From NCBI GenBank assembly GCA_040218795.1, contig JAVJQT010000003.1:1-64000 (forward strand): a stretch of DNA of 64,000 nt, written 5' to 3'. Below the pieces are notes generated by a model that made no database searches, was not told the DNA's origin, and saw only the letters and a program-made list of their open reading frames with translations. Below are positions 45,774-55,268 of this stretch, piece after piece. Source of the DNA: CCMP332 sp040218795 (GTDB lineage Bacteria; Bacteroidota; Bacteroidia; Cytophagales; CCMP332). The stretch's first letter is position 1; every line of letters starts with the position of its first letter. The position numbers and the translations under genes were made by a program.

Positions 45774-47147
45774 TCAAATCTTATAAAATGATTGCCAAAG
45801 TTCGAAATATTCCTCCTCATCTAACCAGAAAAAATTAGAATTGTGGATTAAAAAGCTCCAATTACCACCATTGACTTTTATTTGCCTTTTAATCTCCTCA
45901 ATCTCTTTGAATTTCTCGGATATGGTTTTTGATTTATCATTGATTAGCGAAGTATCCATAGCAATTAAAGGCCTTTCTTTTAATTTTAGACATTGCTTTG
46001 AATTCAAATCAAAAACTTGATATTCATGGGAAGTACCTGATCTAAAACCTGGAAATTCCGGATAAGCAATGCTTGAATCTGTTTTTATTCCAAGGGTCTC
46101 CAGGTTTTGAAAAGTTTCAGGAACTTTTACTCTTAAATAATGCTGTCTGGATTCAATAACAGTATCACCTAACCAATCTTCTAATTTTTTCTTTTCTTTT
46201 TTTATTTCTGAAAGGTTCTGGCCACTAGAATAACTGGGGTGTAAACCAATATTATGTCCTCCTGCAATTATTTCATTTTTATATTTTTCAGCTTCATTTA
46301 TATACTTATCGAAATGTCCCGAATCGTATTTGCTTTTTCTACCAACTAAAAAATAAAAAGTAGCAATGCTGTTGACCGCTTCAGACATCTTTACAAGGTT
46401 CTGGATTTGATCAAAAGGATTTTTTCTGTTCAAATATTCCTTTAAATAATGGGACGAGTGTTGTATGGAAGAAGCTCTGAATAGCCCCCTTTTAACAGCT
46501 CCGGCTACAGATCTTAGATTATCCAATTTAGACAAGTGATCCAGGTCGTGACTTGGTACAATTTTCACCTCCTTCTTTTTAATAGATATATCTGAATTGA
46601 GCTTATTGAGGCAAAAATTTAAAAACCGCGCATAGATATCAACCACCGGTATTTTGTAAAAATTCTCTTTTACAGCCAAAGCAGCAGAAGCCGGAAAACG
46701 CTTGTGATCATCCAAAGCATCAACCAGCATTTCCTCCATACGACTCAACATAAAAAAAGCCGAACCAATAATATCGATTCCTAAATAAATTCTATCACTG
46801 CTTATCTCAACACTGTCATTCCCATATAGAATAGCCAGATCAAACTCCTCCTCTTCAATTCTTAATCTCTTTCGCTCTACGGAATTTGGAATAAGATCCG
46901 CTCTTAAGTATGAATCATTTTTGAAGAGCACATTATTTATTGTTAATGAATTTCCGTTTCCTGCATCCACTACATAGGAATCAATATTTTGATCCAACTG
47001 AATTTCATATTCCAGGTCTAGAAAATCTCCAAGGATAGTTTTGAAGATGTATTCTTTTTCTGCGTAATGCTCTGGTGATATTTTTACATTCAGCTTAATG
47101 ACTAATAATTTAAATTGTTTAAAGTTCAAAACTATCATAAAGCACAT
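45774..47147 (-). CDS. Polysaccharide deacetylase-family protein with N-terminal extension
   Basis: 457 residues; start chosen at 47147, with the Met at 47138 as alternative. The C-terminal half has NodB-like features: SHDLDHLSK (metal Asp/His), AGGHNIGLHPSYSSGQ (HxxH-like pattern), and ESRQHYLR. The N-terminal ~180 residues have no recognised domain, apart from GIDIIGSAFFMLSRMEEM around residue 125-140; I recall a domain of unknown function in such proteins (DUF7033 type), not verified. It would deacetylate glycan. Same strand as the aminotransferase, 1 bp away. Confidence 0.7.
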   Translation of the reverse strand: MCFMIVLNFKQFKLLVIKLNVKISPEHYAEKEYIFKTILGDFLDLEYEIQLDQNIDSYVVDAGNGNSLTINNVLFKNDSYLRADLIPNSVERKRLRIEEEEFDLAILYGNDSVEISSDRIYLGIDIIGSAFFMLSRMEEMLVDALDDHKRFPASAALAVKENFYKIPVVDIYARFLNFCLNKLNSDISIKKKEVKIVPSHDLDHLSKLDNLRSVAGAVKRGLFRASSIQHSSHYLKEYLNRKNPFDQIQNLVKMSEAVNSIATFYFLVGRKSKYDSGHFDKYINEAEKYKNEIIAGGHNIGLHPSYSSGQNLSEIKKEKKKLEDWLGDTVIESRQHYLRVKVPETFQNLETLGIKTDSSIAYPEFPGFRSGTSHEYQVFDLNSKQCLKLKERPLIAMDTSLINDKSKTISEKFKEIEEIKRQIKVNGGNWSFLIHNSNFFWLDEEEYFELWQSFYKI

Positions 47148-47182
47148 TTATTTTACTACTTTGAATTTTGGATTGAATCAAT

Positions 47183-48154
47183 ATGAAAAAAGTAGCAGTT
47201 TTTACTTCCGGTGGTGATGCCCCAGGAATGAATGCATGCGTAAGAGCAGCAGTAAGGGGAGCCATATATCATGGTGTTGAAATTTATGGTATTATGAAGG
47301 GTTATAATGGGATGATTCATAGTGAAATAAAACATCTGGCCGTGCGATCGGTAAGTAATATTATTCAAACAGGTGGAACAATATTAAAGTCTGCACGATC
47401 CATGGAATTCATGACAAAAGAAGGAAGGCAAAAGGCCTTTGAAAATTTAAAGAAACACGAAATTGAAGGGCTGATTGCAATTGGTGGTAACGGAACATTT
47501 ACGGGCGCAAAAATATTTCACGAAGAATACGGTATTCCGACCGTAGGAGCACCGGGAACTATTGATAACGACCTTTATGGGACAGATTACACGATCGGTT
47601 ATGATACTGCTGTCAATACCGCTCTGGATGCCATTGATAAAATAAGAGATACAGCCAGTTCGCATGATCGCGTATTCTTTATTGAGGTTATGGGTAGAGA
47701 TTCAGGCTACATTGCAATATATACAGGTATAGGCGGTGGCGCTGAACTTATTTTAGTACCCGAAACTGAAACAAGTATCGAAGATGTAAAAAATACTCTT
47801 CAAAAGAGCTGGGACAAAAAAAAGTCCTCATCGATTATAGTCGTAGCCGAGGGTGACGAATTGGGTAATGCTAATGACGTAGCTGAGAAAGTCAAAAATG
47901 TGATGCCCAAGTTTGATTTTAGAGTGACCAACCTTGGTCATGTTCAAAGAGGTGGCACACCAACTGCAGCAGACAGGGTTTTGGCGAGCAGACTTGGTCT
48001 TGGAGCTCTTGAAGGGTTAATAAGTGGTAAAACAAATGTAATGGCAGGCGTAGTTAACAATAAACTTGTTTATACTGATTTCGACGATGCCATAAATAAG
48101 AGTAAACCCATTAACCCAGAGCTGCTCAGACTAAATACTATATTGAGTATTTAA
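47183..48154 (+). CDS. pfkA: ATP-dependent 6-phosphofructokinase
   Basis: 323 residues, the bacterial length. TSGGDAPGMNACVRAAV carries the ATP-binding glycines, GTIDNDLYGTDYTIGYDTA supplies the catalytic Asp and phosphosugar region, and EVMGRDSGYIA and GHVQRGGTPTAADRVLA complete it. Glycolytic step fructose-6-phosphate to fructose-1,6-bisphosphate. Its stop overlaps the FecR-like gene's 3' end by 4 bp. It marks the right edge of the glycan cluster. Confidence 0.95.
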   Translation: MKKVAVFTSGGDAPGMNACVRAAVRGAIYHGVEIYGIMKGYNGMIHSEIKHLAVRSVSNIIQTGGTILKSARSMEFMTKEGRQKAFENLKKHEIEGLIAIGGNGTFTGAKIFHEEYGIPTVGAPGTIDNDLYGTDYTIGYDTAVNTALDAIDKIRDTASSHDRVFFIEVMGRDSGYIAIYTGIGGGAELILVPETETSIEDVKNTLQKSWDKKKSSSIIVVAEGDELGNANDVAEKVKNVMPKFDFRVTNLGHVQRGGTPTAADRVLASRLGLGALEGLISGKTNVMAGVVNNKLVYTDFDDAINKSKPINPELLRLNTILSI

Positions 48155-49077
48155 AAGTTGTTTTTATTTCTTTCTACGAAATCAAGATAAACGGATTTAT
48201 AAAAATCCTCATTGGGATACTCTGTTAAAATTTCATTATAACAAGAAAATGCATGTAGGTAGAGCTTATTCTCTTCATAAAACATCGCTAAAATAAGTTT
48301 TTGTAAAGAGTGTTCTTCGTTTTGAATCTCAGACTTAAGCTTCATTAAATTTGCTTCAACTTTTTCTTTTTCAGGTCCTGTAAGCATCTCAATTGCATAT
48401 GGCTGTGAATTAACTCCTTCCATTCCTGCACCTGAAACCATAAGAAAGAGTCCCCCTTCTTCTGCTATATTTATTTGAAGTTTTGAAAGATCATACCAGT
48501 TAGACTCCGTCTCTTTTCTCGCAACAGTTTCGCTGTACAAATTTTGAATCTCAAGTTTATATGAACTCACATCATCAATGGATTTCCATTTTATAATAGC
48601 ATCATCAAAATTTAATACTCTTGATGTTTTGGGAATAAACATTTGAATGTCCGCATCTTCTCCTGCAGCTCTCGAGACTGCTCCTGTTACATTTAAATTA
48701 TTGAGCTTGGAAGCACTAACGTCACTATCGTCAGATGTACTCATTTTTGCCATTAAAAATTCACCATACTGACTGGCTACCGATGAGCCCTTGGTTAATA
48801 CATTTTTTGATAATGCATCAATATCGTGAACCTGAGGAGTTTTTATTTCCATGGTCTTTCCCGATTTGTGCATCATTCCGATATATCCTCCTTCAGATAA
48901 TTTAATTTCAGATCCTCCAAAAAGAGTACTTCCGGTGCGAATTGGTTTCCATTCAGAGGTGCCTTTGGTTTTTACAGTATTATCACCGCGATTGGCAAGA
49001 ACTCTGAATTCAAAACTTTGAGCAAATGATTCCAGTGAAATAACCAGAAAGAAAGCGATAAAAACTAATTGTCTCAT
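48151..49077 (-). CDS. Exported FecR-like domain protein
   Basis: 308 residues, signal peptide MRQLVFIAFFLVISLESFAQS. Residues ~25-75 (NRGDNTVKTKGTSEWKPIRTGSTL, GGYIGMMHKSGKTMEI) resemble the FecR domain that binds or buries outside the membrane. The C-terminal part is a helical TPR-like segment (EENKLYLHAFSCYNEILTEYPNED). It is 4 bp downstream of the CHASE2 gene and convergent with pfkA. A partner in extracytoplasmic sensing with the CHASE2 protein is likely; the ligand is unknown. Confidence 0.72.
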   Translation of the reverse strand: MRQLVFIAFFLVISLESFAQSFEFRVLANRGDNTVKTKGTSEWKPIRTGSTLFGGSEIKLSEGGYIGMMHKSGKTMEIKTPQVHDIDALSKNVLTKGSSVASQYGEFLMAKMSTSDDSDVSASKLNNLNVTGAVSRAAGEDADIQMFIPKTSRVLNFDDAIIKWKSIDDVSSYKLEIQNLYSETVARKETESNWYDLSKLQINIAEEGGLFLMVSGAGMEGVNSQPYAIEMLTGPEKEKVEANLMKLKSEIQNEEHSLQKLILAMFYEENKLYLHAFSCYNEILTEYPNEDFYKSVYLDFVERNKNNF

Positions 49078-49081
49078 TTTA

Positions 49082-50299
49082 CTAACTTTTTTTTAAAATA
49101 GTATTTTCAATACTTCTATATAAATTTTTTATTACTCCCTGATATACCTCCAAAGCATCTCCGGCAAGCAAAACGGCAACAATTCCAAGCGTAATGTTGA
49201 GCTTGTATTGAAATTCATGAAAAATTACAATAATTAAAAACAGTATAAGAATAACTTCAACAATTTGAATCAATTTAGTCATACCATCATACCATAATTG
49301 CTTTTTCATATAAATAACAGTAAATAAGTATACGTTGATAAAGCATAAAAAGATACCAGCTAATATACTTTGCCATTCACTCATTACATTTATATAATCC
49401 TCGTTGAGAATCATAGCGATTATATTTGCATGAATAGTTACACCAAACATATCCGGGTTTGTTCTTCCGGCATAATTTTCATTTAAAGGTGTATAGTATT
49501 TATCCTCCCATGAATGATCTTCAAAATCATTCCCCAAAAAACCAAATATGACAATTTTATCTTTAATTATGCTGGGATCAAAATTCTCCATAAACACGTC
49601 TGAAACGTCCAAAGAGAAAAATTTTCCTCCAAGCCTTCCATAACCTCTATAATTGATAACTTCATAATTGTTATTCCGACTTAATAGCTTTTTTACTTTT
49701 TCAGGTTCATAATACTTTGCCAATTCAACTGAAAATGCATTTTGAACTTCGCCTCTTACTTTTTCATTAGAGGTAAATGTTCGGTTGGTTTTAAACTGAT
49801 CCTGACTTTTAGCATCGCTAATAAGATTTGCAAAGCCAAGTGAAGAAGCATATTGAGTAAATAAGGGATTTGAACCGATCAAAGTATCGCACTCCCCTTT
49901 TCCCTCGCCACATTCCGCAAGTTTACTGGCCAATACAATGTTTTCAGTATTTGCTATTGCGGCTGCCAAAAGGCTATCTCCTATCGGATCTTTCGGGTCA
50001 GCAAAAAAACAATCAAGCCCAACCACTTTCGGTTTAAACTTATTTATGATATTTATTTGTTCTGCTATTCCAGCTCGTGGCAATAAACCTATGTTAACCA
50101 AAACAATATTGTCATCTGCATTGGTTTCGCCTCGAAATTGAGAAAAAACTATGTCTGTGGTTTCTACATCTTTTAATGCATCGCCAATGGGATCCAGTAC
50201 GTCGAAAATGCCAAATGCAGAAAATTGAAATACAACCCCGATCAGAAAAAAAATAAAGGCTGTCCCAAAAATCGAATCAAGTAAAATTCTTTTTCTCAT
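49082..50299 (-). CDS. CHASE2 sensor protein without output domain
   Basis: 405 residues. One N-terminal transmembrane segment, a large CHASE2 domain (PKVVGLDCFFADPKDP, SLGFANLISDAK, DKIVIFGFLGNDFEDHSW, GVTIHANIIAMIL), then about three membrane segments and a tail of only about 30 residues (QGVIKNLYRSIENTILKKS). Normally CHASE2 is followed by a kinase, GGDEF or cyclase domain; none is present. It is followed by the FecR-like gene after 4 bp, in one operon. Confidence 0.82.
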   Translation of the reverse strand: MRKRILLDSIFGTAFIFFLIGVVFQFSAFGIFDVLDPIGDALKDVETTDIVFSQFRGETNADDNIVLVNIGLLPRAGIAEQINIINKFKPKVVGLDCFFADPKDPIGDSLLAAAIANTENIVLASKLAECGEGKGECDTLIGSNPLFTQYASSLGFANLISDAKSQDQFKTNRTFTSNEKVRGEVQNAFSVELAKYYEPEKVKKLLSRNNNYEVINYRGYGRLGGKFFSLDVSDVFMENFDPSIIKDKIVIFGFLGNDFEDHSWEDKYYTPLNENYAGRTNPDMFGVTIHANIIAMILNEDYINVMSEWQSILAGIFLCFINVYLFTVIYMKKQLWYDGMTKLIQIVEVILILFLIIVIFHEFQYKLNITLGIVAVLLAGDALEVYQGVIKNLYRSIENTILKKS

Positions 50300-50370
50300 T
50301 TCAAATACTAAAGGCTAAAATTACAATTCTTTGATAATATTTAAATTCACAACAATCTTAGATATAAACA

Positions 50371-51360
50371 TTGATAAAATATTCGAAAAAAGAACTAATA
50401 AAAGGAATTAAAAATTCTGAACGGGTTTTATTAAGTCGTGCTATAACACTTGCTGAAAGTCAAAAGGAAGAACACAGAAAGTATATCCATGGTATTATTG
50501 AAAAATTATTACCGGATACCGGAAAGTCCTTAAGAATTGGAATAACAGGTGTTCCGGGTGTAGGGAAAAGCACATTTATTGAGTCATTTGGAGCATATCT
50601 AATAAGTTTAGGACATAAAGTGGCTGTTTTGACTATCGATCCTAGCAGCAAACAAAGTGGCGGAAGTATTCTCGGAGACAAAACCAGAATGCCTCAACTG
50701 GCCCTTAATGACAATGCCTATATTCGCCCATCTCCTGCCGGAATCTCTCTGGGTGGCGTTGCCGGCAAAACAAGAGAAGCTATGCTTCTATGCGAAGCTG
50801 CAGGTTATAATATCATTTTAGTTGAAACTGTTGGCGTCGGTCAGTCTGAAACTGCAGTAAGTGAAATGGTAGATGCTTTTTTATTACTTATGCTTTCGGG
50901 TGCCGGAGACGAATTGCAAGGCATAAAGAAAGGAATAATGGAAAGCGCTGACATAATTGCAATAAACAAGTGCGATGGCGACAATATTAAAAAATCTAAA
51001 GAGGCTCAAATGGAATATAAAAGAGCCGTTCAAATGTTTCCAAGAAAATTTGAGAACTGGGTAACTGAAGTTTTGACTGTTTCTGCTCTGGAAAACATGG
51101 GAATGGAAGAAATCTGGCAAAAAATATTGAAATTTGAATCCTTAAGTAAAAAATTCAATCATTTTGAAAGAAACCGATCAGGTCAATTGATAAATTGGTT
51201 TGAAACTGAACTTCATTTTTTACTTAATCATCACTTAATGAAAACAAAAGGTATTCAGGATAAAGTGAAAACAATGAAAAGTAAAATTAGCAAAGGCGAA
51301 ATTTCCTCATTCAGAGCGGCTGATATGATTTTTTACGAATTTCTAAGTAAAGTATCGTAA
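50371..51360 (+). CDS. meaB: Methylmalonyl-CoA mutase-associated GTPase
   Basis: 329 residues. P-loop GITGVPGVGKST near residue 60, switch region DPSSKQSGGSILGDKTRM, ILVETVGVGQSET and INKCDGDN are G3E/MeaB motifs. It protects and reloads adenosylcobalamin on methylmalonyl-CoA mutase. Start is TTG at 50371; no ATG upstream in frame. The mutase itself is not in the window, but the acyl-CoA carboxylase at 57326 makes methylmalonyl-CoA upstream of that step. Confidence 0.93.
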   Translation: MIKYSKKELIKGIKNSERVLLSRAITLAESQKEEHRKYIHGIIEKLLPDTGKSLRIGITGVPGVGKSTFIESFGAYLISLGHKVAVLTIDPSSKQSGGSILGDKTRMPQLALNDNAYIRPSPAGISLGGVAGKTREAMLLCEAAGYNIILVETVGVGQSETAVSEMVDAFLLLMLSGAGDELQGIKKGIMESADIIAINKCDGDNIKKSKEAQMEYKRAVQMFPRKFENWVTEVLTVSALENMGMEEIWQKILKFESLSKKFNHFERNRSGQLINWFETELHFLLNHHLMKTKGIQDKVKTMKSKISKGEISSFRAADMIFYEFLSKVS

Positions 51361-51429
51361 AGATAGAAAACAAGAGGTAGATAAAATCTCTTGAAGTATA
51401 AATAATACAAAGCAATATTTTAACAATTC

Positions 51430-52683
51430 ATGAAAGAGGTAAATGCCGAAATAATTACCATAGGCGATGAAATTCTTATCGGTCAGATAATAGATACCAA
51501 TTCACAATGGATTAGTTCTGAACTTGATTTAATAGGAATTAAAGTAAACAGGAAAACTAGCATTCGCGACGAAGAAAAAGCTATTCTCGTAGAATTGGAA
51601 GATGCATTTAATAGATCAAATCTAATTCTGATGACTGGTGGCCTGGGGCCCACCAAAGACGACATTACAAAGAAAACAATTGCTAAATTCTTTGATGTCG
51701 AATTGCAAAGAGATGAAAATATATTGAGTCATGTAAAGTCTTTGTTTGAAAAAAGAGGTCGGAAAATGAACGATTTTAATTTGGGTCAGGCCGATATACC
51801 TTCAAATTGCACTCCTCTTATGAATTATTTTGGAACCGCTCCGGGAATGTGGTTTGAAAATGAAGGAAAAATACTCGTTTCAATGCCCGGAATACCTTTA
51901 GAGATGAAAAAATTGGTGAAGAATGATGTCATTCCTCGACTAAGAAAATTTTTTAAAACACCAATTATTAAACATAAAACAATCAAAACTGTAGGTATCG
52001 GGGAATCCGACATGATGTCTTTGATTTACGATTGGGAAAATTCTTTACCAGAACATATAAAATTAGCTTATCTGCCGCGTTTAGGTCAGGTAAGGTTAAG
52101 ATTGTCTGGCATTGGGAATGATGAATCAATACTCGAAGCTGAGCTCAATAATTGGGTGGATAAACTCAATAATTATATACCAAAATTCATTTTTGGCTAT
52201 GAAAATGATGAAATAGAAGAAATAATTGGTAAAAAATTAGCTTCAGCTAAACTTACAGTGGCGACTGCCGAAAGTTGCACAGGAGGTCAGGTAGCATCAA
52301 AAATAACATCTGTATCCGGTAGTTCTGTCTACTATAAAGGTTCAGTTATTGCCTATTCCAATGACATAAAAATTGCAGAGCTAAAGGTGAATTCTAAAGA
52401 TATACAAGAGAACGGAGCTGTAAGTGAGGTCGTTGTTAAACAAATGGCGGAGAATATAAGACTTAAATTTAATACTGATATTGGATTATCAACAAGTGGA
52501 ATTGCCGGCCCTGATGGAGGTACTGAAGATAAACCAGTTGGTACAATTTGGATTGCATTATCAGACAAATCGGGCACAATTGCCAAAAAACTTCAAATTG
52601 GACTCAATAGAGAAATGAATATTGAAATGACCACACTTTCAGTGCTCAATTTACTTAGGAAGAGATTAATGAATTGGATTTAA
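51430..52683 (+). CDS. cinA: CinA family protein (competence/damage-inducible, NMN deamidase-like)
   Basis: 417 residues, two domains. The N-terminal MoCF/MogA-like domain holds TIGDEILIGQIIDTNS and TGGLGPTKDD. The C-terminal domain holds ATAESCTGGQVASKIT and TSGIAGPDGGTEDKPVGT, the nicotinamide-mononucleotide amidohydrolase region. It probably works in pyridine nucleotide salvage (NMN to nicotinate mononucleotide); the competence role is uncertain. Alone, 70 bp after meaB, followed by the E2 gene after 47 bp. Confidence 0.92.
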   Translation: MKEVNAEIITIGDEILIGQIIDTNSQWISSELDLIGIKVNRKTSIRDEEKAILVELEDAFNRSNLILMTGGLGPTKDDITKKTIAKFFDVELQRDENILSHVKSLFEKRGRKMNDFNLGQADIPSNCTPLMNYFGTAPGMWFENEGKILVSMPGIPLEMKKLVKNDVIPRLRKFFKTPIIKHKTIKTVGIGESDMMSLIYDWENSLPEHIKLAYLPRLGQVRLRLSGIGNDESILEAELNNWVDKLNNYIPKFIFGYENDEIEEIIGKKLASAKLTVATAESCTGGQVASKITSVSGSSVYYKGSVIAYSNDIKIAELKVNSKDIQENGAVSEVVVKQMAENIRLKFNTDIGLSTSGIAGPDGGTEDKPVGTIWIALSDKSGTIAKKLQIGLNREMNIEMTTLSVLNLLRKRLMNWI

Positions 52684-52730
52684 TATTCACGTTCAGATAT
52701 TTTATTTTTGCAGGATAAATAATAATTCTA

Positions 52731-54020
52731 ATGGCACAGGTAGAAATGGTAATGCCCAAAATGGGAGAAAGTATTATGGAGGCGACAGTATTGTCCTGGC
52801 TTAAAAAAGAAGGCGATACAATTGAGCAAGACGAATCCGTTTTAGAAGTTGCCACTGATAAGGTTGATACAGAAGTGCCGGCAACACATGCTGGTAAATT
52901 GGCAAAGATTTTGGCAAAAGATGGAGATGTGGTTCCTGTAGGTGATCCAATAGCTATTATCGAAACTGAGGCAGAAATTGAGGCAACTGAAATAAAAGAT
53001 TCGGGGCCAAAATCCAAAGTTGACATACCTACAGAAGTGAAGCAAGGCATTGAAGAAATGCAAAAACAAACCGAAACTATCATAAAGCCTTTAGAAAAAC
53101 CTCAATCAGGCCGATTTTATTCTCCCCTGGTCATGAGTATTGCCAAAGAGGAAAACATTGGCATGGACGAGCTGGAAACAGTGCCAGGAACGGGAAAAGA
53201 AGGGCGCGTAAGCAAAAAAGACATCCTTGCTTATCTCGATGCCAGGAAAACCGGTAAAATCCTTGCAAAGGCCTCACCTAGCCAAACTGCAAGTTCTTAT
53301 AGCATGAATGGGCAAAATGAGATCATTGAAATGGATCGCATGCGTAAGATGATTGCAGACAGAATGTTGGAATCCAAAAGAACCTCACCGCATGTAACCT
53401 CTTTTGTTGAAGCAGATGTAACGAATATTGTTAATTGGAGAAACAAAAATAAAGCTCAATTTGAAAAGAAGGAGGGTCAAAAATTAACCTTTACTCCAAT
53501 TTTTGTAGAGGCCATTGTTAAAGCAATTAAAGATTTTCCGATGATCAACATTTCAGTTGATGGTCATAAAATAATAAGGAAGAATAACATAAATATCGGT
53601 ATGGCTGTAGCATTGAGCGATGGAAATTTAATTGTACCGGTGATTAAAAATGCGGATCAACTAAATCTTAAGGGGATTGCACTAAAAGTAAATGATTTAG
53701 CCGAAAGAGCAAGAATTAACAAACTGAGTCCCGATGATCTTTCAGATGGAACATATACCATTTCAAATGTTGGTTCCTTTGGAAATGTTATGGGAACACC
53801 TATAATTGTTCAACCCCAGGTTGCAATCATGGCAGTGGGCTCCATAAAGAAAAAACCGGCAGTAATTGAAACGGAACAAGGCGACCTTATCGGTATTAGG
53901 CATATGATGTTTCTTTCACATTCCTACGATCATAGAGTTGTGGATGGTTCTCTTGGAGGAATGTTTGTAAGAAGGGTCGCTGATTACCTCGAGCAATTCG
54001 ATATCAATCAAAGTATTTAA
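52731..54020 (+). CDS. 2-oxoacid dehydrogenase complex E2 (dihydrolipoamide acyltransferase)
   Basis: 429 residues. An N-terminal lipoyl domain has the lipoylated Lys in EVATDKVDTEVPA (~residue 43). An acidic/lysine linker and a peripheral subunit-binding domain follow (SPLVMSIAKEENIGMDELE, GTGKEGRVSKKDI). The C-terminal catalytic domain has FTPIFVEAIVKAI and HSYDHRVVDG with its active-site His/Asp. This is the acyltransferase core of a pyruvate, 2-oxoglutarate or branched-chain complex. No E1 or E3 is adjacent; branched-chain is favoured by comparison only. Confidence 0.88.
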   Translation: MAQVEMVMPKMGESIMEATVLSWLKKEGDTIEQDESVLEVATDKVDTEVPATHAGKLAKILAKDGDVVPVGDPIAIIETEAEIEATEIKDSGPKSKVDIPTEVKQGIEEMQKQTETIIKPLEKPQSGRFYSPLVMSIAKEENIGMDELETVPGTGKEGRVSKKDILAYLDARKTGKILAKASPSQTASSYSMNGQNEIIEMDRMRKMIADRMLESKRTSPHVTSFVEADVTNIVNWRNKNKAQFEKKEGQKLTFTPIFVEAIVKAIKDFPMINISVDGHKIIRKNNINIGMAVALSDGNLIVPVIKNADQLNLKGIALKVNDLAERARINKLSPDDLSDGTYTISNVGSFGNVMGTPIIVQPQVAIMAVGSIKKKPAVIETEQGDLIGIRHMMFLSHSYDHRVVDGSLGGMFVRRVADYLEQFDINQSI

Positions 54021-55268
54021 ATGAAAAGCCAATTTTGGCTTCATCATTCGGGGAATTTCAAAAATGATGTTGAAATTAGTTTACCCTTATCAAAAAGCAT
54101 TAGCAACAGGGTACTAATTCTCGAGGCTATATCATCAGGGAGTATATATTCTAAAAAATACAGCGATTCTTCCGATACCAATACACTCATTAGCTGTATA
54201 AAAAATATAAATTCGACCTTTTTGGATGCTAAGGATGCCGGTACTACTTTCCGGTTTTTAGTGGCACTCGCTTCTTTAAGTGATCATGAAATTACGATAA
54301 GCGGAACTACCAGAATGAAAAAAAGACCTGTGAAAGGTCTGGTTGAAGTATTGCAGAATATGGGTGCTGAAATACTTTACCTTGAAAAGAAAGGATTTCC
54401 CCCTTTAAAAATTAAGCCTCCAAAAAATAGGCTAAGAACATACTCAGAATTGAAAATTCACGATACCAGCAGTAGCCAATTTATATCGGCATTGATGTTG
54501 ATCGCTCCAGTTGTTAAAAACGGCATTCATTTAACTTTTCCGCGTTTTATGCCATCCTATTCTTATATAGAAATGACAGCAGAAATTTTAAGGCAAGCAG
54601 AGATTGATTTTGAATTGGGTGATGATTTTGTAAAAATTCCTGAACAGAATCTCAGTGAAAAGAAAATATGCATTGAAATTGAAAAAGATTGGTCAAGTGC
54701 TTCCTATTTCTTTTCTATGATGGCATGCGGTTCTTGGGAAAACATTTTTTTAAAAGGATTAAGCATTAAGTCAATTCAGAGAGACACAAAAATTATTGAA
54801 TATTTCAAACCATTGGGAATCGCCGCAGAAGAGAACAAAGAGGGCATAATACTCAGAAAAGTGAAACCAAAAACAAATGCTAAGCTAATATTTGATTTTA
54901 AAGATAATCCGGATCTAAGCCTGACTGTTATTGTTGCCTACGCATTAAATAAAATTGATATTAAAGTTAAAGGAATTGAAAACCTGGTAATAAAGGAAAG
55001 CGATAGAATAGAATCCCTCAAACTAGAATTGAGAAAAATCAATGTTGATTTTTATAAAGTCGGTAACTTTTGGCAACTGCAAACAGCCGGACTAAATATC
55101 CCTAAATCTATTTATTTGAACACCTATAATGATCACAGAATTGCTATGGCTTTTTCAGTATTGGCAATTCATTCAAGATTGGAGATAGATAATCCGGCGG
55201 TAGTAAATAAGTCTTTCCTCGGTTTCTGGGATCAACTCACATTTCTTGGTTTAGAGCTTAACTATTGA
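54021..55268 (+). CDS. aroA: 3-phosphoshikimate 1-carboxyvinyltransferase (EPSP synthase)
   Basis: 415 residues, close to the usual size. LPLSKSISNRVLIL (shikimate-phosphate and PEP binding, N-terminal), DAGTTFRFLVALA, and NTYNDHRIAMAFSVLAI (C-terminal catalytic region) are present. It makes EPSP in aromatic amino acid biosynthesis. The ATG is 0 bp after the E2 stop, so the genes are coupled despite unrelated pathways. Its 3' end overlaps the small ORF at 55262 by 7 bp on the other strand. Confidence 0.92.
   Translation: MKSQFWLHHSGNFKNDVEISLPLSKSISNRVLILEAISSGSIYSKKYSDSSDTNTLISCIKNINSTFLDAKDAGTTFRFLVALASLSDHEITISGTTRMKKRPVKGLVEVLQNMGAEILYLEKKGFPPLKIKPPKNRLRTYSELKIHDTSSSQFISALMLIAPVVKNGIHLTFPRFMPSYSYIEMTAEILRQAEIDFELGDDFVKIPEQNLSEKKICIEIEKDWSSASYFFSMMACGSWENIFLKGLSIKSIQRDTKIIEYFKPLGIAAEENKEGIILRKVKPKTNAKLIFDFKDNPDLSLTVIVAYALNKIDIKVKGIENLVIKESDRIESLKLELRKINVDFYKVGNFWQLQTAGLNIPKSIYLNTYNDHRIAMAFSVLAIHSRLEIDNPAVVNKSFLGFWDQLTFLGLELNY

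Noticed and set aside
45773..45820. Longer start for the WbpE-like aminotransferase
   Set aside because: It would overlap the upstream deacetylase gene. The ATG at 45772 follows that gene's stop by one base.
51371..51393. Hairpin CAAGAG...CTCTTG between meaB and cinA as terminator
   Set aside because: The stem is only 6 bp, and no T-run follows on the plus strand.
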